A stretch of DNA of 64,000 nucleotides from Pseudomonas oligotrophica (GTDB lineage Bacteria > Pseudomonadota > Gammaproteobacteria > Pseudomonadales > Pseudomonadaceae). Shown here in pieces: positions 35,376 to 42,828 of the stretch. The DNA lies in the NCBI RefSeq assembly GCF_021726475.1, contig NZ_JAKJRU010000005.1, forward strand, positions 248,001-312,000. The letters run 5' to 3'. The notes under the pieces are model-generated. The model had not been told where the DNA came from. It made no database searches and saw only the letters and a list, made by a program, of their open reading frames with translations. Each line of letters starts with the position of its first letter. The first letter of the stretch is position 1. Position numbers and translations under genes: made by a program.

Positions 35376-36941
35376 ATGAGCGAAACCGTGCAACTGATTC
35401 CCCACCAGAATTCCCCGCGCTGCATCCGCCTGAACGAGGCGGACAACGTCGCCGTGGTGGTCAATGACGGCGGCGTGCCGGTCGGTGCGCAGTTCGAGGG
35501 CGGGCTGGTCACGGTCGAGGCCGTTCCGCAGAGCCACAAGGTCGCGCTGGTGGACATCGGTGAAGGCGAGCCGGTGCGCCGCTACGGACAGATCATCGGT
35601 TATGCCCTCGAACCCCTGCGCCGTGGCAGCTGGGTCAAGGAAACCCAGTTGCGGATGCCCAGCGCACCGCCGCTGGACAGCCTGCCGCGCGCCACCGCCG
35701 TGCCGGCCGGGCTCGACCCGCTCGAGGGCTACACCTTCGACGGGTACCGCAACGCCGACGGCACCGTTGGCACGCGCAACATCCTCGGCATCAGCACCAC
35801 GGTGCAGTGCGTCACCGGCGTGTTGGAGCATGCAGTCAAGCGCATCCGCGACGAGCTGCTGCCCAGATACCCGAACGTCGACGACGTGGTCGCCCTGACC
35901 CACAGCTACGGCTGCGGCGTGGCGATCAACGCCCGCGACGCCTACATCCCCATCCGCACCGTGCGCAACCTGGCGCGCAACCCGAACCTCGGCGGCGAAG
36001 CGCTGGTCATCAGTCTCGGCTGCGAGAAACTGCAGGCCGAGCAGGTGATGCACGAGGGCGATCCCTCGGTGGACCTGCGCGACCCCTGGCTGTACCGCCT
36101 GCAGGAGTCGAACAGCGGCTTCGGCGAGATGATCGAGCAGATCATGGCGCTGGCCGAAACGCGGCTGAAGAAGCTCGACCAGCGCCGCCGCGAAACGGTG
36201 CCGGCCAGCGAGCTGATCCTCGGCATGCAGTGCGGCGGCAGCGACGCCTTCTCCGGCATTACCGCCAACCCGGCGCTGGGCTATGCGGCCGACCTGCTGG
36301 TGCGTGCCGGGGCCACGGTGATGTTCTCGGAGAACACCGAGGTGCGCGATGCGGTGTACATGTTGACTGCCCGCGCTGAAACGCCGGAGGTCGCCGATGC
36401 GCTGATCGCCGAGATGGACTGGTACGACCGCTACCTGGAGCGCGGCGCCGCCGATCGCAGCGCCAACACCACGCCGGGCAACAAGAAGGGCGGGTTGTCG
36501 AACATCGTCGAGAAGTCCCTGGGTTCCATCGTCAAATCCGGCAGCGGCGCCATCAACGGCGTGCTCGGGCCGGGCGAGCGGGTCGAGCGAAAGGGCCTGA
36601 TCTTCTGCGCCACCCCGGCGTCCGACTTCGTCTGCGGCACGCTGCAGCTGGCGGCCGGGATGAACCTGCACGTGTTCACCACCGGCCGCGGTACGCCCTA
36701 CGGCCTGGCCATGGCGCCAGTGGTCAAGGTGGCGACGCGCACCGAACTGGCCGAGCGCTGGCCTGACCTGATCGATATCGACGCCGGGCGCATCGCCACC
36801 GGCCGCGCGAGCATCGAGGAACTCGGCTGGGAACTGTTCCACTACTACCTGGACGTCGCCAGCGGCCGCCGCAAGACCTGGGCCGAACGGCACCGCCTGC
36901 ACAATGACCTGGTGCTGTTCAACCCGGCGCCCATCACCTGA
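35376..36941 (+). CDS. garD: Galactarate dehydratase
   Basis: 521 residues of the UxaA/GarD family, mechanistically unrelated to the enolase-type enzymes nearby. An N-terminal SAF domain (about 15-90) is followed by the iron-dependent dehydratase domains with [51 protein letters not shown] and [19 protein letters not shown]. It converts galactarate to 5-keto-4-deoxyglucarate. CGGAG precedes ATG 35376; a frame open from 35238 overlaps gudD2 and is unlikely to be used. Confidence 0.95.
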   Translation: MSETVQLIPHQNSPRCIRLNEADNVAVVVNDGGVPVGAQFEGGLVTVEAVPQSHKVALVDIGEGEPVRRYGQIIGYALEPLRRGSWVKETQLRMPSAPPLDSLPRATAVPAGLDPLEGYTFDGYRNADGTVGTRNILGISTTVQCVTGVLEHAVKRIRDELLPRYPNVDDVVALTHSYGCGVAINARDAYIPIRTVRNLARNPNLGGEALVISLGCEKLQAEQVMHEGDPSVDLRDPWLYRLQESNSGFGEMIEQIMALAETRLKKLDQRRRETVPASELILGMQCGGSDAFSGITANPALGYAADLLVRAGATVMFSENTEVRDAVYMLTARAETPEVADALIAEMDWYDRYLERGAADRSANTTPGNKKGGLSNIVEKSLGSIVKSGSGAINGVLGPGERVERKGLIFCATPASDFVCGTLQLAAGMNLHVFTTGRGTPYGLAMAPVVKVATRTELAERWPDLIDIDAGRIATGRASIEELGWELFHYYLDVASGRRKTWAERHRLHNDLVLFNPAPIT

Positions 36942-36952
36942 AGGAGACGGCC

Positions 36953-38362
36953 GTGGACGACGCACTGCTCCAGCGCCTGCACGCCGTGCTCGGTGATGCC
37001 GGCCTGCTGCGCGACCCGCAGCGCATGGCGCCCTATCTCAGCGACTGGCGCAACGCCTACCGCGGCAAGGCCGCGGCGGTACTGCGCCCGGCCAGTACCG
37101 ACGAGGTCGCCGCGGCGGTGCGCCTGTGCCAGCAGGCCGGCGTGGCGCTGGTGCCGCAGGGCGGCAATACCGGCCTGTGCGGTGGCTCGATCCCCGATGC
37201 CTCGGGCGAGCAGCTGGTGCTGTCGCTGACGCGCATGCAGCGCATCCGCGAGCTGGACGTGCACAACGACACCGTCACCGTCGAGGCCGGGGTGATTCTC
37301 GCCCGGCTGCAGCAAGCCGCCGCCGAGGCCGGCCGGCTGTTCCCGCTGTCGCTGGGCGCCGAAGGCAGCTGCACGGTCGGCGGCAACCTGGCGACCAATG
37401 CCGGCGGCACCGCCGTGCTGCGCTACGGCAACATGCGCGAGCTGACCCTTGGCCTCGAGGTGGTGCTGCCGGACGGGCAGATCTGGAACGGCCTGCGCGG
37501 GCTGCGCAAGGACAACACCGGCTACGACCTCAAGCAGCTGTTCATCGGTGCGGAGGGCACGCTGGGCATCATCACCGCGGCGGTGCTCAAGCTCTATCCG
37601 GCGATCCGCAGGCGGGCCACCGCCTGGGCGGCGCTGGCCGATGCCGAGTCGGCGGTGGCGCTGCTCGGCACCCTGCGCGGGTACTGCGGTGAGCGCCTGA
37701 GTGGCTTCGAGCTGATGTCGCGGCAGAGCCTCGACTTCGTGCTGCGTCATCAACCCGGCAGCGTCGATCCGTTCGATACGGCCTATCCGTGGTACCTGCT
37801 GGTCGAGCTGAGCGACCCGGCCGCCGCTGCCGCCCTCGACGAGACATTGCAGGTCGCGCTGGGCGAGGGCGTCGAACTGGGGCTGCTGCAGGACGCGGTG
37901 ATCGCTTCCAGCCAGGCCCAGGCCGCCGCGCTCTGGCGGCTGCGCGAGGGCATATCCGAGGCGCAGAACCATGAGGGGCCGAGCCTCAAGCACGATATCA
38001 GCGTGCCCATCAGCAGCATCCCGGCGTTCATCGCCGGCACCGGCGCCCGGTTGCAGGAGGCGCTGCCCGGCGTGCGGATCGTCTGCTACGGGCATGTCGG
38101 CGACGGCAACCTGCACTACAACCTGAGCAAGCCGCCGGGCATGAAGGATGCCGCTTTCCTGGCGCAGGCGCCGCAGCTGACCGGGCAGGTGTTCGACGCC
38201 ACGCTGGCGCTGAACGGCAGCATCAGCGCCGAGCACGGCCTCGGCCAGGCCAAGCGCGAAGCCGCCCGGCACTACAAGAACCCGCTCGAACAGACGCTGA
38301 TGCGCGCACTCAAAGACACCTTGGACCCCAAGGGGCTGATGAACCCGGGCAAGGTGCTGTGA
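36953..38362 (+). CDS. FAD-binding oxidoreductase, D-2-hydroxyacid dehydrogenase type
   Basis: 469 residues of the GlcD/D-lactate/D-2-hydroxyglutarate dehydrogenase family. FAD-binding segments are VPQGGNTGLCGGSIPD and SLGAEGSCTVGGNLATNAGG, with GAEGTLGIITAAVLKL; the C-terminal domain has YGHVGDGNLHYNLSKP with metal-binding histidines and SISAEHGLGQAKRE. GTG 36953 is preceded by AAGGAG, 11 bases after garD. Which hydroxyacid it oxidises is not shown by sequence. Confidence 0.88.
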   Translation: MDDALLQRLHAVLGDAGLLRDPQRMAPYLSDWRNAYRGKAAAVLRPASTDEVAAAVRLCQQAGVALVPQGGNTGLCGGSIPDASGEQLVLSLTRMQRIRELDVHNDTVTVEAGVILARLQQAAAEAGRLFPLSLGAEGSCTVGGNLATNAGGTAVLRYGNMRELTLGLEVVLPDGQIWNGLRGLRKDNTGYDLKQLFIGAEGTLGIITAAVLKLYPAIRRRATAWAALADAESAVALLGTLRGYCGERLSGFELMSRQSLDFVLRHQPGSVDPFDTAYPWYLLVELSDPAAAAALDETLQVALGEGVELGLLQDAVIASSQAQAAALWRLREGISEAQNHEGPSLKHDISVPISSIPAFIAGTGARLQEALPGVRIVCYGHVGDGNLHYNLSKPPGMKDAAFLAQAPQLTGQVFDATLALNGSISAEHGLGQAKREAARHYKNPLEQTLMRALKDTLDPKGLMNPGKVL

Positions 38363-38385
38363 ACCGGCTCAGCGAGGAGAACACC

Positions 38386-39315
38386 ATGGCTTATCTGCTG
38401 CAGGTCGCGCCGCTGTCGGCGCGGCTCGATCATGAACTGGCCAGCCGCTACGACATCCTGCCGCTGTGGCAGGCCGAAGCCGCCGCGCGCCTGGATGAGG
38501 TGGCCGAAGCGATCGAAGTGGTGGTCACCGGTTCGCGCTTCGGCTGCTCGGCCGAGCTGATGGCACGGCTGCCGGCGCTCAAGTCCATCGTCAGCTTCGG
38601 CGTCGGCTACGACCCCATCGACGTGCCGGCGGCGCAGGCCCGTGGCATCGCCATCAGCAACACGCCGGAGGTGCTCAACGACTGTGTCGCCGACCTCGCC
38701 ATGGGGCTGATCATCGACGGCCGCCGGCAGCTGAGCCGCGCCGATCGCTTCGTCCGTGCCGGCGGCTGGCTGAACGGCAACCTGCCGCTGGCGCGCCGGG
38801 TCACCGGCAGCCGTCTCGGCATTCTCGGGCTCGGCCGCATCGGCCTGGCGGTGGCCCGCCGCGCCGAGGGCTTCGCCATGCCGGTGCGTTACCACAACCG
38901 TCGGCCGCTCACCGACTGCCCCTACGAATATGCCGGCAGCCTGGTGGAGCTGGCGCGCTGGGCCGACGTGCTGCTGCTGACCTGTGTTGGCGGTCCTCAG
39001 ACCCGCGGCCTGGTGGACCGCGACGTGCTCGACGCGCTTGGTCCGGAAGGGCTGCTGGTGAATGTCGCGCGTGGTTCCGTGGTGGACGAGCCGGCGCTGG
39101 TCGAGGCGCTGCAGGCCGGCCGCCTCGGCGGCGCGGCGCTGGACGTGTTCGCCCAGGAACCCAAGGTACCCGAGGCGCTGCTGGGCATGGACAACGTGGT
39201 CCTGCTGCCGCACATCGGCAGTGCCACCCGGGAAACCCGCGGTGCAATGGAGGACCTGGTGCTGGCCAATCTGCAGCGCTGGCTCGCCGAGGGGCAGCTG
39301 GTGACGCCGGTCTGA
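38386..39315 (+). CDS. D-isomer-specific 2-hydroxyacid dehydrogenase (NAD(P)-dependent)
   Basis: 309 residues. Rossmann motif LGILGLGRIGLAVARRAEGF, the active-site arginine in NVARGSVVDEPAL, the glutamate in AQEPKVPEALL and the histidine in LLPHIGSATRETR are present. The group includes glyoxylate/hydroxypyruvate reductases. I chose ATG 38386 with GAGGAG upstream; GTG 38359 overlaps the previous stop. It ends the kdgD operon. With the FAD enzyme before it, it could interconvert a 2-hydroxy and 2-oxo acid. Confidence 0.9.
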   Translation: MAYLLQVAPLSARLDHELASRYDILPLWQAEAAARLDEVAEAIEVVVTGSRFGCSAELMARLPALKSIVSFGVGYDPIDVPAAQARGIAISNTPEVLNDCVADLAMGLIIDGRRQLSRADRFVRAGGWLNGNLPLARRVTGSRLGILGLGRIGLAVARRAEGFAMPVRYHNRRPLTDCPYEYAGSLVELARWADVLLLTCVGGPQTRGLVDRDVLDALGPEGLLVNVARGSVVDEPALVEALQAGRLGGAALDVFAQEPKVPEALLGMDNVVLLPHIGSATRETRGAMEDLVLANLQRWLAEGQLVTPV

Positions 39316-39345
39316 TTGCCGGGGCCCGTCTTGGCGCCGGCCCCT

Positions 39346-39942
39346 TGTGGAGCGGACTTGACCGTGAACGCCTGCGCGAGCGATTCGCGGTCGAGACCGC
39401 TCCCACGCGCCTGCGGTGCGCTGGAGGGGAGCTGTAGGGTGGATGGCCGAAGCCATCCACCGCAGGCACTGCGCGGTGGAAAAGCGCTGTGCGCGTTTTC
39501 CACCCTACGGCTGACGCCAGACCTGTGGGAGCGGTCTTGACCGCGAAACCCTGCGCGACCGATTCCCGGTCGAGACCGCTCCCACGCGCCCGCGGTGCAC
39601 TGGAGGGGAGCTGTAGGGTGGATGGCCGAAGCCATCCACCGCAGGCGCTGCGCGGTGGAAAAGCACTGCGCGCGTTTTCCACCCTACGGCTGACGCCAGA
39701 CCTGTGGCAGCGGTCTTGACCGCGAAACCCGGCGCGACCCCATTCGCGGTCGAGACCGATCCCACGCGCCCGGTGCGCTGGAGGAGAGCTGTAGGGTGGA
39801 TGGCCGAAGCCATCCACCGGCGGCGCTGCGCGGTGGAAAACCGCTGTGCGCGTTTTCCACCCTACGGCTGACGCCAGACCTGGTGGGCGGTCTTGACCGC
39901 GAAACCCTGCGCGGCCCCATTCGCGGTCGAGACCGCTCCCAC
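39346..39942. repeat. Tandem array of about 178-bp REP-like units (3.4 copies)
   Basis: Units start at 39346, 39524, 39703 and 39881, the last one partial. Each holds two inverted repeats. The first pairs GGTCTTGACCGCGAA with TTCGCGGTCGAGACC. The second runs from GTAGGGTGGATGG to CGTTTTCCACCCTAC. Open frames within the array are by-products of the repeat. Relatives of the second module lie at 61631-61780. Confidence 0.9.
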
Positions 39943-39980
39943 GAAAAGGTGTGCGGACTCGCCATCGACGAGGAGACGAC

Positions 39981-40865
39981 ATGCTTGCGTTCGACGAGCT
40001 CTACCTTGCCCGTAACGGTTTCCAGCTCGCGGTGTGCCCGGCGCTGGGCGGGGCGATCACCCGTTTCGCCTTCGAGGGCTTCGATCTGCTGCGGCCCTGG
40101 GATGGCGGCGAGCAGGTGCGGCGCACGGGCTGCTTCGTGCTGGCGCCTTATTCCAACCGGGTCGCCGCGGGTCGCTTCGACTTCGACGGCACCTCGCATC
40201 GGCTGCGGCGCAACTCGGCCGATCACGCCTTGCCGATCCATGGTGTGGCCTGGAAGCGGGCCTGGCAGCTGGACGAGCAGGGTGCCGATCACCTTCTGCT
40301 GAGCCTGGCGCACGAGCCGAGCCAGGGCGAGAACGCCGCGGACTGGCCGTTCGCCTTCCACCTCAGCCAGCGGCTGCAGCTGCTGGACGATGGCCTGGCG
40401 CTGGAACTCAAGCTGCACAACCGCGACAGCCGGCCGATGCCGGCGGGGCTCGGCTGGCACCCGTACTTTGCGCGGCATGCCGGTGTCGAGCTGCAGTTCG
40501 CCGCCGAGGCGGTCTGGCTGGCCGACGAGCAGCAGCTGCCGCTGCGCCAGGCGGCGATTCCGGCTGGCTGGGATTTCAGCCAGTTGCGCGCCGTGGACGA
40601 GCCGGGGCTGGACAACAATTTCGCCGGCTGGAATGGCCAGGCCCGGCTCCGCTGGCCGGCACAGCGGCTGAGCCTGGCGATCGAGGCGGGCCCCGGGCTG
40701 CAGTATCTGGTCGTCTACACCCCGCCGGTGGCCCAGGGCCTCATCGCCGTGGAGCCGGTGTCGCACGCCAATGGCGCGCTCAACCGGGGTGGTGAAGGGC
40801 TGGAGATCCTCGCGCCGGGGCAGGTGATGATCCGCGAATGCCGGCTGCGTGTGCGGCGCGCCTGA
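39981..40865 (+). CDS. Aldose 1-epimerase family protein
   Basis: 294-residue beta-sandwich protein. LAPYSNRVAAGRF carries the conserved Asn-Arg pair, HGVAWKRAW and GWHPYF the catalytic-site histidines, and VEPVSHANGALN the C-terminal glutamate region. Such enzymes mutarotate free sugars. In this locus it could supply the pyranose anomer used by uronate dehydrogenase. GAGGAGACG precedes ATG 39981. It is separated from the kdgD operon by the repeat array and converges on the porin gene. Confidence 0.9.
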   Translation: MLAFDELYLARNGFQLAVCPALGGAITRFAFEGFDLLRPWDGGEQVRRTGCFVLAPYSNRVAAGRFDFDGTSHRLRRNSADHALPIHGVAWKRAWQLDEQGADHLLLSLAHEPSQGENAADWPFAFHLSQRLQLLDDGLALELKLHNRDSRPMPAGLGWHPYFARHAGVELQFAAEAVWLADEQQLPLRQAAIPAGWDFSQLRAVDEPGLDNNFAGWNGQARLRWPAQRLSLAIEAGPGLQYLVVYTPPVAQGLIAVEPVSHANGALNRGGEGLEILAPGQVMIRECRLRVRRA

Positions 40866-40939
40866 TTGCACCGACGCAAGACCGTGGGTTCGGCGCAGAT
40901 GGCTGCTGCATGGCACGGGGTGCTGCGAACGACACCCGC

Positions 40940-40964
40940 AAAAAGGCCCGTCCGGGGACGGGCC
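40940..40964 (-). terminator. Rho-independent terminator of the porin gene
   Basis: On the minus strand GGCCCGTC, loop CCCG and GACGGGCC form an 8-bp stem followed by TTTTT, 42 bases after the porin stop. Confidence 0.88.
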
Positions 40965-41005
40965 AAGGCGCGAGACTGCAACCGAACGAGGAACGGTGCG
41001 CGCGC

Positions 41006-42265
41006 TTACAGGATGGACAGCGGGTAGTTGATGATCAGGCGGTTCTCGTCGAACTCGGTGCTGCTGTAGTCGCGGCGGATGCTGGAGTTGCGCCACTTGA
41101 TGTTGAGGCTCTTCAGCGGGCCGCTCTGCACGGTGTAGGCCAGCTCGCTCTCGCGGCCCCATTCCTTGCCGTCGTCGCGCGCGCCGACCTCGATGTTGTC
41201 GCCGCTGATGTAGCGGTTCATCAGGGTCAGGCCGGGGATGCCGACCGCGACGAAGTTGTAGTCGTGGCGCAGCTGCCAGGAACGTTCGTTGCGGTTGTCG
41301 TAGGCCGAGTTGAAGGAGTCGTTGGCCAGGGTGCCGCCGCTGGTGCCGTTGACGCGCATCCAGCCGCTGTCGCCGCTGACCTTCTGCAGGCCGACGTAGA
41401 AGGTGTTGCCGCCGACCTGCAGGCCGAACAGGCCGGAGTAGGTCTTGTTGTCCAGGTCGCCGGCCAGCGCGCTGCCTTCTTCCTTGCCGGTGAAGTAGCC
41501 GAGGTTGGCGGTCAGTGCCAGGCCTTCGCCCAGCGGCTGGGTATGCAGCAGCTGGAAGTAGTTCTGCTGGTAGATGTCCTCCAGCCGTGCGTGCCAGGCG
41601 CCGACCTTGGTCTTGGCGCCGAGCTCGTATTCGCCACCGACGAAGTTGAAGCGGTCGGAGCCGGCGCCGCCATAGAACATGTCTTCCATGCTGGCGTCGT
41701 CGCGCGTGCTGTTCTGGCGGAACTGGCCGCCGAGCAGGGTCAGCTTGTCGATCTCCTTGGAGGTGAGCATGCCGCCCTGGAAGGTCTGCGGCAGGGAGCG
41801 GCCGTCGTCCGCGCGCAGGATGGGCAGTACCGGCATCATCTCGCCGACCTTCAGCTCGGTGGCCGAGACCTTCATCTTGGCGGCGACGGCCAGGCGGCCG
41901 AAGTCGTCCGCCGGATGCCGGTCACCGGCTGCGTCGTGCACCGGCAGCAGGTTGGTGCCGTAGGTGCCGCCGCCGCCGTCGAGCTTGACTGCGAGCAGGC
42001 CCAGGGCATCGACGCCGAAACCGATCGGCCCCGGCGTGTAGCCGGACTGCAGGTTGAGGATGAAGCTCTGGGTCCATTCCTCGGCCTTGCCCTGCGGGTA
42101 GTCGCTGTCGACGAAATTGCGGTTGATGTAGAAGTTGCGCAGGTTCAGCGAGGCGGAGGCGCCGTCGATGAAACCTTCGGCGGCCTGGCTGGCTGCCGGC
42201 AGGCCGAGGGCGAGCGCGGCGCTGGCGGCCATCACGGCCGTGGCAAGGGCGTTGCGTGGGATCAT
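41006..42265 (-). CDS. OprD family outer-membrane porin
   Basis: 419 residues with a signal peptide (about 1-29) and an 18-strand-type barrel sequence: N-terminal FIDGASASLNLRNFYINRNF, MMPVLPILRADDGRSLPQTF, and a C-terminal aromatic/hydrophobic strand ending YPLSIL. OprD-type porins take up amino acids or, in the OpdK/OccK group, carboxylic and uronic acids. Operator F at its promoter ties it to the sugar-acid regulon, so uronate or aldarate uptake is likely. The start ATG 42265 is merged with an AACAACAACAATG string. Confidence 0.93.
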   Translation of the reverse strand: MIPRNALATAVMAASAALALGLPAASQAAEGFIDGASASLNLRNFYINRNFVDSDYPQGKAEEWTQSFILNLQSGYTPGPIGFGVDALGLLAVKLDGGGGTYGTNLLPVHDAAGDRHPADDFGRLAVAAKMKVSATELKVGEMMPVLPILRADDGRSLPQTFQGGMLTSKEIDKLTLLGGQFRQNSTRDDASMEDMFYGGAGSDRFNFVGGEYELGAKTKVGAWHARLEDIYQQNYFQLLHTQPLGEGLALTANLGYFTGKEEGSALAGDLDNKTYSGLFGLQVGGNTFYVGLQKVSGDSGWMRVNGTSGGTLANDSFNSAYDNRNERSWQLRHDYNFVAVGIPGLTLMNRYISGDNIEVGARDDGKEWGRESELAYTVQSGPLKSLNIKWRNSSIRRDYSSTEFDENRLIINYPLSIL

Positions 42266-42275
42266 TGTTGTTGTT
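42265..42275 (-). promoter_or_regulatory. CA motif at the porin start codon
   Basis: The mRNA reads GGGAGAACAACAACAATG; the AACAACAACAA tract fills the space between the ribosome site and ATG 42265. Confidence 0.5.
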
Positions 42276-42357
42276 CTCCCTGGAGGTGTTGTGGCCGCCA
42301 ACGCACGGGTGGCGGCAGCGATGCGGGCAAGCCCGCGGTCGTATGTGGAGGTCTTCA

Positions 42358-42370
42358 GTTGTCATACGAC
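42358..42370. promoter_or_regulatory. Operator site F at the porin
   Basis: GTTGTCATACGAC matches the consensus. It begins seven bases after the porin -10 element, covering about +1 to +13. A further half-site GTCGTATG lies at 42339-42346. Confidence 0.72.
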
Positions 42371-42377
42371 ATGGCGA

Positions 42378-42405
42378 ATTATGCCGAGCAAGCCAGGCTT
42401 GTCAA
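42378..42405 (-). promoter_or_regulatory. Sigma-70 promoter of the porin gene
   Basis: TTGACA (42405-42400), 16-base spacer, CATAAT (42383-42378) on the minus strand. The -35 is perfect and the -10 differs by one base; operator F follows directly. Confidence 0.75.
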
Positions 42406-42497
42406 TCTCGTCTTTCAAGCTGTTATGCCTGAAGTGCCCGTGGATTGGGCATGCAAGATATTAATTTTCGATGCAAGAGCGGCTCTTGCGATGTGTT

Positions 42498-42510
42498 GTC
42501 GTAGGATGAC
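42498..42510. promoter_or_regulatory. Operator site G between porin and chemoreceptor genes
   Basis: GTCGTAGGATGAC matches GTYGTNNNAYRAC. It is 140 bases from site F and 318 bases before the chemoreceptor start, so it could serve either gene or act with F by looping. Confidence 0.55.
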
Positions 42511-42684
42511 CTCGAGCATTTCGGCCATGCAGGGGTTAAGCCCGCAGGCCACTCGGTATTTTCTCAGCCGCTTCTCACCGTGGCGTACCGCTGGCGACAG
42601 CGCTACGGCGGCGGGTGCTGGGCAATGCTGGGACGGTTGTCTGATCTCGGCTGCTACTTTCTGTCGCAGTGGCGCATTTGCCCT

Positions 42685-42711
42685 TCAAAAAACGCGCGCC
42701 GCTGTCGATAT
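42685..42711 (+). promoter_or_regulatory. Possible sigma-28 (FliA) promoter of the chemoreceptor gene
   Basis: TCAAAAAA, an 11-base spacer and GTCGATAT resemble the motility sigma-factor consensus TAAAGTTT-N11-GCCGATAA (six of eight in the -10). It lies 117 bases before GTG 42829. Confidence 0.42.
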
Positions 42712-42828
42712 GCCCAGACAACTGGGCAGGCGAATGCCCCGTGCCGGCGGTGTGATCCGCCGACTACCGATCACGATGTGTCCCCGGTCCTGCTTGGTGC
42801 CCGGGGTCGTTGGAACGAGGTGTGCAAC

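Noticed and set aside
39346..39942. CRISPR-like spacing
   Set aside because: The units are about 178 bp, composite palindromes with no short unique spacers and no cas genes.
39316..39980. Several overlapping open frames with repeated protein sequence
   Set aside because: They are translations of the 178-bp tandem repeat; each unit reproduces the same peptide.
42580..42828. N-terminal extension of the chemoreceptor from ATG 42580
   Set aside because: The added 83 residues are Arg/Cys-rich without membrane or domain character and run through the putative sigma-28 promoter.
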